From NCBI GenBank assembly GCA_026005175.1, contig BPKO01000004.1, positions 186,001-250,000 on the forward strand: a DNA stretch of 64,000 nucleotides, given 5' to 3'. Position 1 is the stretch's first letter; the number at the start of each line of letters is the position of its first letter. This DNA comes from Candidatus Tectimicrobiota bacterium. GTDB taxonomy: Bacteria; Tectomicrobia; Entotheonellia; Entotheonellales; Entotheonellaceae. A model generated the notes under the pieces. The model was given only the letters and a program-made list of their open reading frames with translations, did no database searches and had not been told where the DNA came from. This document shows positions 10,030 through 19,816 of this stretch, one piece after another. The position numbers and the translations under genes were made by a program.

Positions 10030-10905
10030 TTACGTCAGCGCCTCGCGCAGGAGCGCTTCCAGCTCCTCACGAGTAAACGTATAAGCGGTGGTGCAAAATT
10101 CGCAGCGCACGTGCGTCACTTCCTCCTCGGCAATGAGCTGCCGCAGCTCGCGCGCGCCCAGGGCCACCAGCGCCGCCACCACACGCTCACGCGAACAACG
10201 GCAGTGCCACTGGGGAGTGGCCTGGCGCACCACCTGCAGCGGCAAGCCGGCCAGCGCCTGTTGCAGCATCTCGTAAGGCGTGTTGCCCTCGCGCACCATG
10301 GCAGTCACCGGCGGCACCGCCGCCAGGGTGCGCTCGAGGTGCTCGAGCAGGCTCTCGGGCACCGAAGCCAGCGTCTGCACCAGGAAGCCGCCAGCGGCGG
10401 TCACCGTGTAGTCCGGACTGACAAACACGCCCAGGGCCACGGCGCTCGGGATCTGCTCAGATTGCAGCAAGTAAGCGGCAAGGTCCTCGGCGATTTCCCC
10501 CGACACCAGCGGCACGGTGCCGCTGGCGGGCTGGGGCAAGCCCACGTCTTTGATCACGTGCAAGATGCCCTTGCCTACGGCAGCGGCCACGTCGAGCTTG
10601 CCGTTACGCGAGGGCACTTGCACCACGGGCTGCCCGAGGTATCCCCGCACCCGGCCGGCCCCGTCAGCCTCTGCCACCACCTTGCGCACCGGCCCCCGCC
10701 CGCTCACTTGCAAAAGCAGCCGGTGGCTGGGGTCCTTGAGCTGGGTGCTCAGCAGCACCCCGCCGGTCAGCAGGCGGCCCAGGGCAGCGGCCGCCGTCGG
10801 GCTGGCGCCGTGCAAAGCCCGCGCCTGCTCCACCAGCTCGGTGGTCACCGCCGCCACCCCGTACACCTGCTCTCCTGGCACCACGACACTGACCAGGCAA
10901 TCCAC
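10030..10905 (-). CDS. hslO: Hsp33 redox-regulated chaperonin
   Basis: 291-aa cytoplasmic holdase activated by oxidation and unfolding. The zinc switch is complete: Cys235-x-Cys237 (HCRCSRE) and Cys268-x2-Cys271 (RCEFC) near the C-terminus. Family blocks include the middle GKGILHVIKDVG, PLVSGEIAEDLAAYL, and the GGFLVQ segment. The start GTG/ATG region lies just after AAGGAGGAAG. A promoter on the same strand (TTGTCC-N17-TACAAT, 10937-10965) precedes it. Together with ccmE it makes a redox-stress and cytochrome-assembly unit. Confidence 0.95.
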   Translation of the reverse strand: MDCLVSVVVPGEQVYGVAAVTTELVEQARALHGASPTAAAALGRLLTGGVLLSTQLKDPSHRLLLQVSGRGPVRKVVAEADGAGRVRGYLGQPVVQVPSRNGKLDVAAAVGKGILHVIKDVGLPQPASGTVPLVSGEIAEDLAAYLLQSEQIPSAVALGVFVSPDYTVTAAGGFLVQTLASVPESLLEHLERTLAAVPPVTAMVREGNTPYEMLQQALAGLPLQVVRQATPQWHCRCSRERVVAALVALGARELRQLIAEEEVTHVRCEFCTTAYTFTREELEALLREALT

Positions 10906-10936
10906 GCGGCTTCCTCCTTGCGAGGCGTCTTACGGC

Positions 10937-10965
10937 ATTGTAGCGTGCCTGGCCGCCGCGGACAA
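10937..10965 (-). promoter_or_regulatory. Promoter for hslO-ccmE unit
   Basis: On the minus strand, TTGTCC (10960-10965), 17 bases, TACAAT (10937-10942). The start is expected near 10930, about 25 bases before the hslO start. It lies back to back with the larA promoter at 10978-11006. Confidence 0.55.
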
Positions 10966-10977
10966 GTCAGGCCGGCC

Positions 10978-11006
10978 TTGACAAGCGACGTCGCTGCCAG
11001 TACAAA
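10978..11006 (+). promoter_or_regulatory. Promoter for the first larA-family gene
   Basis: Consensus -35 TTGACA (10978-10983), exactly 17 bases, -10 TACAAA (11001-11006). The start is expected near 11013, with the ATG at 11038. It is divergent from the hslO promoter, 12 bases apart. Confidence 0.6.
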
Positions 11007-11037
11007 TAGCCCAACCAGCCACAGGGGAGTCCCCGCC

Positions 11038-12423
11038 ATGCGCACCACGGCACCCTACGAAGTCTGCGTTGATTTGCCACGCGTGACCTTCACCGTGCCG
11101 GCCGGCACCGACCTTCTCACCGTGCCGCATCCGGCGCCGCCCCTGGGCGACGCGGCAGCGGCCATCGCCCGCGCCCTGGCAGCGCCCATCGGCACGCCGC
11201 CGCTGGCCGACCTCGTGGCGGCGGCAGCGCCGGGCAAGCCGCCCTCAGAAAAGACGGCCACCATCGTGGTCTCCGACATCACCCGCCCCGACATTCCCTA
11301 CCGGGGCGAAGCCGGCATTTTGCCGCCCCTGCTGCGCCTCCTCGAAGCCCAGGGGCTGCAGCGGCAGCACATCACCCTTCTGGTGGCCACCGGCACCCAC
11401 CGCGCCAGCACCCTGGCCGAGAAGCTCCAGCTCTTTGGCCCCGAGGTGGTGTCCCACTACCCGATCATCGACCACTGCGCCACCGACAGCAAGACGCTGC
11501 GCTACGTGGGGCAGACGGCAAGCGGCACGCAGGTCTACATCAACCGCCACTACCTCGATGCTGACTTCAAGATCCTGACCGGCGAGATCAAGCCCCACTT
11601 TATGGCCGGCTTTTCCGGCGGGCGCAAGGCCATCTGTCCCGGGATTGCCAACCTGGAAACGCTGCAAAAGTTCCACAGCCCGCAGTTTCTCGAACACCCC
11701 TGCGCCACCAACCTGGTGCTCGAGGGCAACCCGTGCCACCAGGAAGCCATGGAAGTGGCGGCGCGCGTGGGCGCCGACTTTCTCCTCAACGTTACCCTGA
11801 ACGAGGCCAAGCAGCTCACCGGCGTCTTTGCCGGCGACTGGCGCCAGGCGTTTGCGCGCGCCACGGCGTCGCTGGCCGACGCGGTGCGCGTGCCGGTGAG
11901 CGAACCGTACGAGGTGGTGGTCACCATCGATGCCACCCTCAACCACTACCAGGCGGCCAAAGCGGCGGTGGCGGCACTGCCGGTGCTGGTGCGGGGCGGC
12001 ACGCTGATCCAGGTGGCCAACAGCAGCGACGGCATCGGGCCTCCGGAGTACGCCCACGAGCTGGCCTTGCTGCGCAGCCTGCCCAGCCACCGCGACTACC
12101 TTGCCCTTCTCTGGCAGCGCCCTGCCGTGCACAAGGACCAGTGGGAAGTGGAGATGTGGTGCAAAGTGCTCGAGAAAGTGGGGGGACCGGCAGGGCTGAT
12201 TTACTGCACCACGGGCATCAGCCCCGAAGCGCTCGAGAAGCTGCCGCTTACTTCTGGCTATGCATACACCGGCGAGCAGGACTTGAGCCGCATGGTGCAG
12301 CGCGCCCTCGCGCGCACCCTGGCTGCCTGGCAGCGCCGCCTGGGACGGCCGCCGCGCCTGGGGGTAATTCTCGACGGCGCGCACGCCATTCCCTGTCTGG
12401 AGACGGCCGCGGCGAAGGCATGA
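11038..12423 (+). CDS. LarA family (nickel-pincer) racemase/epimerase, copy 1
   Basis: 461-aa LarA-like protein. The ATG at 11038 is chosen because it follows the promoter and AGGGGAG; the frame stays open far upstream but has no family similarity there. Hallmarks are VVSDITRPD (about 83), LLVATGTHR, the block GEIKPHFMAGFSGGRKAICPG with the pincer-bearing lysine of LarA (Lys in GGRKA) and the metal-side histidine (IKPH), and FHSPQF for the second histidine. LarA racemises lactate; related enzymes act on other 2-hydroxy acids. It overlaps the next gene as ATGA. LarE, needed for the cofactor, is at 57.2-58.1 kb. The substrate is unknown. Confidence 0.88.
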   Translation: MRTTAPYEVCVDLPRVTFTVPAGTDLLTVPHPAPPLGDAAAAIARALAAPIGTPPLADLVAAAAPGKPPSEKTATIVVSDITRPDIPYRGEAGILPPLLRLLEAQGLQRQHITLLVATGTHRASTLAEKLQLFGPEVVSHYPIIDHCATDSKTLRYVGQTASGTQVYINRHYLDADFKILTGEIKPHFMAGFSGGRKAICPGIANLETLQKFHSPQFLEHPCATNLVLEGNPCHQEAMEVAARVGADFLLNVTLNEAKQLTGVFAGDWRQAFARATASLADAVRVPVSEPYEVVVTIDATLNHYQAAKAAVAALPVLVRGGTLIQVANSSDGIGPPEYAHELALLRSLPSHRDYLALLWQRPAVHKDQWEVEMWCKVLEKVGGPAGLIYCTTGISPEALEKLPLTSGYAYTGEQDLSRMVQRALARTLAAWQRRLGRPPRLGVILDGAHAIPCLETAAAKA

Positions 12424-13271
12424 GCGATCCTTTTCCCCTTGTCAGGCGGCCGCCACAGACCCCGGGGCTGCCGGTGCTGGTGAGCATCCCCCACTACGGC
12501 ACCCAGCCCCTGCCCCACATTCGCCCCAGCGACTACCGGGAAGCCTGGTTCGCTACGTTTGCTTACGGCTTTGCCGACACCTTTGTGGGCGACATCTACG
12601 CCGACTTGCACCGGCAAGGGGCCACCGTGCTGGCGACCCCTTACTCGCGGCTCTTTGTCGACGTCAACCGGCGGCGCAACGACTTCGAGTGCGGCCCGCA
12701 GGGGGTCTACTCGCGCCGCGGCGTGGTGCGCACCCACACCCGCCGCGAGACGCCCATTTTCACGCGGCCGCTGTCCCTGGCCGAGCTGGAAGCCCGCTTG
12801 CAGGCCTACTACGACCCCTACTACCGCACCCTGGAGCAGCTGCTGGGCGAGCTGCGCGCCGCCCACGGCACCGTGGTGCTTCTTGACGGCCACACCGGCA
12901 GCCCGCAGCGCATGGGGGACTACGAAGTCATTCTCGGCACGCGCCACGGCACCACCTGCCACCCGGCGCTGGCTGCCGCCATTGCCGACGTTTTCGCCGC
13001 CCACGGCTTTCGCGTCTCCCACAACGTCAGCGGCTACGCCGGGGGCAACATCGTGCGCACTTACGGCCAGCCAAGGCGGCGGCAGGTACACGCGGTGCAG
13101 ATTGAAATCAACGCCGCCCTGCTGATGACCACTTCCCGCCAGGAGTTCATCGCCCAGGTGTCGCGCGGGGAAATCCCGGCCAAAGCCGAAGCCGCCCTCG
13201 CCCGCTGCCGCGCCTGCGTGCAGGCGGTGGTCACCACCCTGCCCGCGGCGCTGGCAGCGCTTAGCGCCTAG
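12420..13271 (+). CDS. N-formylglutamate amidohydrolase family protein
   Basis: 283-aa zinc hydrolase-like protein. Motifs are VLVSIPHYGT (18-27), the VDVNRRRNDFE block, LLDGHTGS (metal-binding His), and a C-terminal VHAVQIEINAAL containing the conserved glutamate. Known members hydrolyse N-formyl-L-glutamate in histidine breakdown or act on related N-acyl acids. Translation is coupled to the upstream larA homologue through an ATGA overlap, so both probably serve one pathway; no hut genes are present. It converges with grpE with a 4-base overlap. Confidence 0.85.
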   Translation: MSDPFPLVRRPPQTPGLPVLVSIPHYGTQPLPHIRPSDYREAWFATFAYGFADTFVGDIYADLHRQGATVLATPYSRLFVDVNRRRNDFECGPQGVYSRRGVVRTHTRRETPIFTRPLSLAELEARLQAYYDPYYRTLEQLLGELRAAHGTVVLLDGHTGSPQRMGDYEVILGTRHGTTCHPALAAAIADVFAAHGFRVSHNVSGYAGGNIVRTYGQPRRRQVHAVQIEINAALLMTTSRQEFIAQVSRGEIPAKAEAALARCRACVQAVVTTLPAALAALSA

Positions 13272-13921
13272 GCTTCCGCCGGCGGCGCGGCAGGGGCTTC
13301 GGCTTCCGGGGCCTCTTCGGCCCGCGCCACCACCACGCGCGCCGGGCGCAGCAGGCGGCCCTGGAAGAGGTAGCCGGCGCTGGCCTCGGCCACCACGGTA
13401 TTGGGCGGGTGGGCCTCACTGGCCGGGGCGGTGGAGAGCGCCTCGTGGCGGGTGGGATCAAACGGCTCGCCTACCGCCGCAATGCGCTCCACCCCCTGGG
13501 CGCGCAAGAAATCCTCGAACTGCTGCCAGATCAGCTGGACCCCCTGGCGCACCGCATTGGCGTCCTGGTCGGCGTGCTGCAAGGCCAGGCGCAGGTTGTC
13601 AAGAATAGGCAGCAAGGCGCGCAGCAGCTCTTCCTTGCCGCGGCTGGCAGCCTGCTGCTGCTCCTGCATGACGCGCCGGCGGTAGTTGCTGAACTCGGCC
13701 TGCAAACGCCGCAAGTGGTCGAGGTACTCCTCGGCCTGGCGGCGCTGCTGCTCGAGCTCGGCCTGCAAGTCTTCAAGCGTCGGCTCTGGCGCCACGCCTG
13801 CCCCCTGCGCGGTGCCGTCTCCTGCCTGCGGCTCGCCGGCAGGGGCGGCCTCCGGGGCCGCCGCCTCAGACGCTGCGGCCTCCGGGGCCGGCGGCACGGG
13901 TCGCTCCTCGTGGCTGTCCAT
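13268..13921 (-). CDS. grpE: Nucleotide exchange factor GrpE
   Basis: 217-aa exchange factor for DnaK. After an Ala/Pro/Glu-rich low-complexity tail (1-48) comes the long coiled coil (LEDLQAELEQQRRQAEEYLDHLRRLQAEF), the NYRRR motif, the dimerising helices and the beta domain with GVERIAAVGEPFDPTRHEAL and VVAEASAGYLFQGRLLRPARVVVA. The C-terminus carries a further Glu/Pro/Ala tail. It lies 29 bases downstream of dnaK on the same strand, so dnaK-grpE is one unit, the reverse of the common grpE-dnaK order. dnaJ and hrcA are not visible. Confidence 0.96.
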   Translation of the reverse strand: MDSHEERPVPPAPEAAASEAAAPEAAPAGEPQAGDGTAQGAGVAPEPTLEDLQAELEQQRRQAEEYLDHLRRLQAEFSNYRRRVMQEQQQAASRGKEELLRALLPILDNLRLALQHADQDANAVRQGVQLIWQQFEDFLRAQGVERIAAVGEPFDPTRHEALSTAPASEAHPPNTVVAEASAGYLFQGRLLRPARVVVARAEEAPEAEAPAAPPAEA

Positions 13922-13950
13922 CGGACACTCCCCTCTTGCTGGCAGCAGGC

Positions 13951-15849
<1,899 letters not shown>

Positions 15850-15938
15850 ACCCTCTCGCTCCTTCTTCGCAAATGCTTAGTCCTCCGCCCCCTTCCGGCG
15901 GCAGCCTCCTCCCCTGCCTTGTTCCTGCTACACAGCGA

Positions 15939-15967
15939 AATATATTTGTTGAGCCTGCTTTTGTCAA
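15939..15967 (-). promoter_or_regulatory. dnaK: Strong promoter for dnaK-grpE
   Basis: Minus strand: consensus TTGACA (15962-15967), 17 bases, TATATT (15939-15944) in an AT-rich island. The transcript would start near 15931, leaving about 80 untranslated bases before the dnaK ATG. The rest of the 15850-16025 gap shows nothing else that I recognise. Confidence 0.7.
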
Positions 15968-16025
15968 GGCAAGCAGCGCAACGCCTCGGGAAAGGGCTTT
16001 ATAAGCCTGAATGAGGACTATTTAG

Positions 16026-16265
16026 CTACTTGAAGACATTGAAGACAATGCGGGTTTCGGTTTCGCGGATGCCGGGGATGGCGTGCACTTTGTCGGGGAT
16101 GGCTTCGCCCAGGGCGTCATAAGTGGGCACCATCACTTTGGCGATGAGGTCGTGGGGGCCGGAGATCGAGTGCACTTCGCTCACTTCTTCGAGCTCGATG
16201 AGGCGGTTGGCCACCTCGCGCACTTTGCCCCGCTCGACTTTGATGAGAATGTAAGCAAACCGCAT
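16026..16265 (-). CDS. Stand-alone Lrp/AsnC ligand-binding (RAM) domain protein
   Basis: 79-aa protein made of one alpha-beta RAM domain (FAYILIKVERGKVREVANRL, SEVHSISGPHDLIAKVMV, IPGIRETETRIVFNVFK), with no DNA-binding helix-turn-helix. Such small proteins can bind amino acids or pair with full-length Lrp proteins. A TATAAA-like -10 lies about 30 bases upstream on the same strand. Gene neighbours are dnaK downstream and a small membrane protein upstream; no function can be inferred from them. Confidence 0.85.
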   Translation of the reverse strand: MRFAYILIKVERGKVREVANRLIELEEVSEVHSISGPHDLIAKVMVPTYDALGEAIPDKVHAIPGIRETETRIVFNVFK

Positions 16266-16353
16266 CCTCGTCCCTCCTCCCGCGCTGCGGCCGCCATCCC
16301 CGCCTTTTATAGCATAGCGCCGCGCCCCGCTCCAGGGGACCAGGGCGACGCCC

Positions 16354-16626
16354 CTAGCGCGGCGTCAGGATGTACATCAGCTGATCGATGAAGTAGCCGC
16401 GAAACTCGGCCAGCATGAGCAGCAAAGTAAACAGCGTGAGCAGGACGATGACACTGAAGGCCAGAAGGCCGGGGACGTTGTCGCGCATCCAGCGCAGCAC
16501 CTGCTCACGCCGCGCCTCGCGCTCCTCGGCCCGCGGGTCGTCTTTTCCCGCCGTGTAGACCCAGAAGCGCCGAGGCATCCTTCCTGTGACCATCGCTCGC
16601 CGTCTCCTCTCTTCCTGCGTCGTCAT
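16354..16626 (-). CDS. Small single-pass membrane protein, unknown
   Basis: 90-aa hypothetical protein. The ATG at 16626 is preferred to the GTG at 16632 because GAGGAGGT lies seven bases upstream. The first 50 residues are strongly charged (Arg/Glu-rich, EEREARREQVLRW) and would be cytosolic. One transmembrane helix follows (about 55-75, LLAFSVIVLLTLFTLLLMLAEF), then a short tail. I do not recognise the family. It is 12 bases downstream of the methyltransferase gene, suggesting co-transcription. Confidence 0.65.
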   Translation of the reverse strand: MTTQEERRRRAMVTGRMPRRFWVYTAGKDDPRAEEREARREQVLRWMRDNVPGLLAFSVIVLLTLFTLLLMLAEFRGYFIDQLMYILTPR

Positions 16627-16638
16627 TGCCACACCTCC

Positions 16639-17337
16639 TCAAGGGAGATGCACCGCCGCAAGATTATACGGCCGCTGCCGCGTGGGCACCAGCACCACGT
16701 GCGCCGCCGGCAAAGCGGTGCGCAGCAGCGCCAGCAGCTCGGCCTGCGTGTACAGCGTGTACTCTTCGGCGCCGCAGCTTGCCGCCAGCCGCGACAGGCC
16801 GCGGTTGAGCAGGTGGAACAGCGTGTAGGAGGTCACCCCCCAGGGCGGGGCAAAGGCGTAGCGGCGCAGCGCGCGCTCGGGGTGAACCACCAGCAGCACC
16901 CCTTGCGGCCGCACCGCCGCCGCCGCCTGGCGCAGGGTCCGCAGGGCCCGCGGCGGCGACATGTAAAGGCTGCGCTTGAAAAGCACGAGATCGAAGCCGC
17001 GCCCCCCCAGCACCTGACGCTGCACCGCGGGCAAGGCGTCGTACGAGCCGTGGTACAGCAGCACCTGGCCGCTGGCCACCGCTTTGGCCAGGCGCCGGCG
17101 AGCCCGCGCCAGCATGCGCCGGTTGGCGTCGATGGCCACCACCCGCGCCGCCCCGGCTCGCAAGAACTTCTCGCTTACCACCCCCGGGCCGCAACCACAG
17201 TCGGCCACCGTGGCCCCTACCACGCGCGCCCCAAGGTAAGCCAGCAAATCGCTGTCGGTCTGGTGGGCCACGCGCACGTAAGCGCGCTCGTAAAGCAGCG
17301 CCGCCACCGACCAGCCCCACTGTCGTCGCAACGCCAT
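16639..17337 (-). CDS. Class I SAM-dependent methyltransferase
   Basis: 232-aa methyltransferase with a Rossmann fold: motif I VADCGCGPGVVSEKFL (about 44-59), motif II VVAIDANRRML with the acidic residue that binds the SAM ribose, and a later DLVLFKRSLYM block. The substrate is unknown. A TATAAT -10 for this strand lies at 17358-17363, facing the TATACT of rqcH (17398-17403), so the two genes are divergently expressed from a 90-base gap. Confidence 0.8.
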   Translation of the reverse strand: MALRRQWGWSVAALLYERAYVRVAHQTDSDLLAYLGARVVGATVADCGCGPGVVSEKFLRAGAARVVAIDANRRMLARARRRLAKAVASGQVLLYHGSYDALPAVQRQVLGGRGFDLVLFKRSLYMSPPRALRTLRQAAAAVRPQGVLLVVHPERALRRYAFAPPWGVTSYTLFHLLNRGLSRLAASCGAEEYTLYTQAELLALLRTALPAAHVVLVPTRQRPYNLAAVHLP

Positions 17338-17423
17338 TCCCTTCTCCTCTTTGGGGCATTATACCCCGTGGTGCAGCCGCCGCCCCAGCCAGCGTGCTAT
17401 ACTCTCTCGCCGGAGCGCCCCTT

Positions 17424-19073
17424 ATGGACCTTTTCGTACTCAAAGCCCTGGTCGATGCCTTGCAGCCGCGGCTGCAGGGGGCGCGGCTGAGCAAGGTGTC
17501 GCAGCTCAACCCCCACGACCTGCTGCTGCGCCTGCGGCGGCAGCGCCCGTGGCGGCTGCTTCTGTCGACGCAGCCGGAGGTCCCCTGCCTCTTCTTGACC
17601 GAGGCCGCCCCGCCGGCGCTGCCGGCGCCACCGCGCTTTGCCGCTTTGCTGCGCGCGCGGCTGCACGGCCTGCGCCTGCACGCCCTTACCGTGCGCCCCT
17701 ACGAACGGGTTGTCTGCCTGGCCTGGAGCCGGCCAGGGGAGGCCGCGCCGGCCTTTACCCTGGTCCACGAGCTGACAGGACAGCGGGCCAACGTGGTGCT
17801 GCTTGACGCCCAGGGCACGGTGGTCGATGCCCTAAAGCCCGAGAACCTGCGTCTGCTGGCCCCCGGGCAGCCCTACTGTCCCCCGGCGCCGCCGCGCCGG
17901 CACCTGGGCGACCTCACCCTGGCAGCGCTGCAGGCCCTGGGTACCCCCCTTACGGCCGACGCCTTGCGGCGAGCGCTGGTGGGCCTCTCGCCGCAGCTGG
18001 CCGCCGAGCTGGTGCACCGCAGCCAGGGCCAGCCCCAGGCCTGCTGGTCGCTGCTGCAAGCACTGCGGCAGCAGTACGACGCGGGATGCCTGACCCTGTG
18101 GCGCTGCACCACTGCTACCGGCGAGCAGCACCTCAGCGTCTTGCCCTTGACGCACGGCGCGGCCAGCGCCGTCCCCTGCCACGACGTGCCGGCCGCAGTG
18201 GCCGCATACTACCAAAGGCGGCAAGGCGACTGCGCCGTCGCCGCGCTGCGGCAGCGGGTGGTGCGGCAAGCACAGCGGCAGCTGGAGCGCCTGCGCCGCA
18301 AGCTAGACCATCTGGCCCAAGACCGCCGGCGGCTTGAAGCCTACCTCCCTTACCAGCGCTACGGCACCCTGCTGCTTGGCCAGCAGCTGCCGCGCGGCGC
18401 CACGCAGGCTACGGTGATCGACTACTACCACCCCGAGCAGCCGCTGCTGACCATCCCCCTTGACCCGCGCAAATCGGTGCGCGACAATGCCGAGGCGTAT
18501 TTTCGCAAGTACCGCAAGGCCAAAAACGGCCTGGCCAAGGTTGAGGCCCTGCTGGCGCAGGGCACGGCGGAAGCCGAGCGCCTCACGGCGCTGCTGGCCG
18601 AGGCGGCGCAGAGCCAAGACGTGGCGCAGCTTCAGGCGCTGGCGCAAGCCCTGGCACCCCAGCTGCCCGCCGCGTCCCCTGCCGCGGCGCCGGCGCCGCA
18701 GGCGGTGCCGTACCGGACGTTTACTTCGAGCGACGGCTACCGGCTTTACTGCGGCAAGAGCGCCCAGGGCAATGCGTGGCTGCTGCGCCAGGTGGCACGG
18801 CCTGACGACTTGTGGTTCCACGCTTATGGCCGCCGCGGCGCCCACGTGGTGCTCAAGGTGCCGCCGCACGGCCAAGTTCCGGCCCGCACCCTGCAGGAGG
18901 CCGCTGCCCTGGCGGCGTTTTACAGCCAGGGGCGAGAAGCGGCCACGGTGGCGGTCATGTACGCGCAAGTCAAAGATGTGCGGGCAAGCCGGGGCGGCGG
19001 CCCCGGGCAAGTGCAGGTGCAGCGCTACCGCCTGCTGGAAGTCACGCCCGCGCTCCCAGGAACGCCGCCATGA
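17424..19073 (+). CDS. rqcH: Ribosome quality control factor RqcH (NFACT family)
   Basis: 549-aa NFACT protein. The ATG at 17424 gives MDLFVLKALVDAL, the typical start; the frame extends 10 codons upstream without similarity. NFACT-N covers 1-270 with LVHELTGQRANVVLLD, followed by a helical coiled-coil region (about 280-400) and the NFACT-R domain near the C-terminus (DDLWFHAYGRRGAHVVLK). RqcH binds stalled 50S subunits and recruits alanyl-tRNA to add Ala tails. The acidic-Arg pair needed for tRNA binding appears as Glu94-Arg95 rather than Asp-Arg. The stop overlaps the next ATG (ATGA). Confidence 0.9.
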   Translation: MDLFVLKALVDALQPRLQGARLSKVSQLNPHDLLLRLRRQRPWRLLLSTQPEVPCLFLTEAAPPALPAPPRFAALLRARLHGLRLHALTVRPYERVVCLAWSRPGEAAPAFTLVHELTGQRANVVLLDAQGTVVDALKPENLRLLAPGQPYCPPAPPRRHLGDLTLAALQALGTPLTADALRRALVGLSPQLAAELVHRSQGQPQACWSLLQALRQQYDAGCLTLWRCTTATGEQHLSVLPLTHGAASAVPCHDVPAAVAAYYQRRQGDCAVAALRQRVVRQAQRQLERLRRKLDHLAQDRRRLEAYLPYQRYGTLLLGQQLPRGATQATVIDYYHPEQPLLTIPLDPRKSVRDNAEAYFRKYRKAKNGLAKVEALLAQGTAEAERLTALLAEAAQSQDVAQLQALAQALAPQLPAASPAAAPAPQAVPYRTFTSSDGYRLYCGKSAQGNAWLLRQVARPDDLWFHAYGRRGAHVVLKVPPHGQVPARTLQEAAALAAFYSQGREAATVAVMYAQVKDVRASRGGGPGQVQVQRYRLLEVTPALPGTPP

Positions 19074-19813
19074 CGTATGCCATTCTTTCCGACATTCATG
19101 CCAACCTCGAAGCCCTCACCGCGGTGCTGGCCGACGCCCGCCAGCACGCCGAGACCTTGATTTGCCTAGGCGACATCGTTGGCTACAACGCCAACCCGCG
19201 CGAGTGCTTGCAGCTGGTGCAGCAGCACTGCGCCGTGGTCATTGCCGGCAACCACGACCTCGCCGCCGCCGGCGTGCGCCCCTACCACGACTTTAACCGC
19301 TACGCGCGCCAGGCCATCGACTGGACTCGTGCCCGCCTCACCCCGGCCGAGGTGCTGTACTTGCGCCAGCTGCCCCGCATCGCCCGCTTTGGCCGCGCCT
19401 GCCTGGCGGCGCACGGCTCGCCGCGCGACACCGACGAGTACCTGCTAACGCGGCTCCAGTTTGTTCAGAGCTTTGCCTACTTGCAGCAGCACGCCCCTGA
19501 GGTGCGCTACTGCTTCGTGGGACACACCCACTTGCCTACCATTTGGCGCTGCACGGCGGCAGGCGAGGTCGAGCCAGAGACGGTGACCTCTCCCCGGCTT
19601 GCTCTTGATCCGGCGTGTCGCTACCTCATTAACCCCGGCAGCGTCGGGCAGCCGCGCTACGGGGAACCGCTGTCGACTTACGTGCTCTTTGACGAGGAGG
19701 CGCTGCAGGTGGAGTTTCGCTTCGTGGCCTACGACATCGAGACGGCCCAGGACAAGATCTATGCTGCCGGCCTGCCGCCTTACCTGGCGGAGCGCTTGGC
19801 CATCGGGCAGTGA
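19070..19813 (+). CDS. Metallophosphoesterase family protein
   Basis: 247-aa calcineurin-like phosphoesterase, coupled to rqcH by an ATGA overlap. Metal motifs are in order: SDIHANLEAL (Asp8, His10), LGDIVGYNANP, IAGNHD, AAHGSP, and GHTHLP. The YfcE-like fold suggests a phosphodiesterase or phosphatase on small substrates. NPGSVGQPR near the C-terminus is typical. The close link with rqcH may be only transcriptional. Confidence 0.88.
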   Translation: MTYAILSDIHANLEALTAVLADARQHAETLICLGDIVGYNANPRECLQLVQQHCAVVIAGNHDLAAAGVRPYHDFNRYARQAIDWTRARLTPAEVLYLRQLPRIARFGRACLAAHGSPRDTDEYLLTRLQFVQSFAYLQQHAPEVRYCFVGHTHLPTIWRCTAAGEVEPETVTSPRLALDPACRYLINPGSVGQPRYGEPLSTYVLFDEEALQVEFRFVAYDIETAQDKIYAAGLPPYLAERLAIGQ

Positions 19814-19816
19814 GCC

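Noticed and set aside
10111-11037. Upstream extension of the first larA frame
   Set aside because: It lies antisense to hslO and has no LarA similarity; a promoter and ATG at 11038 mark the real start.
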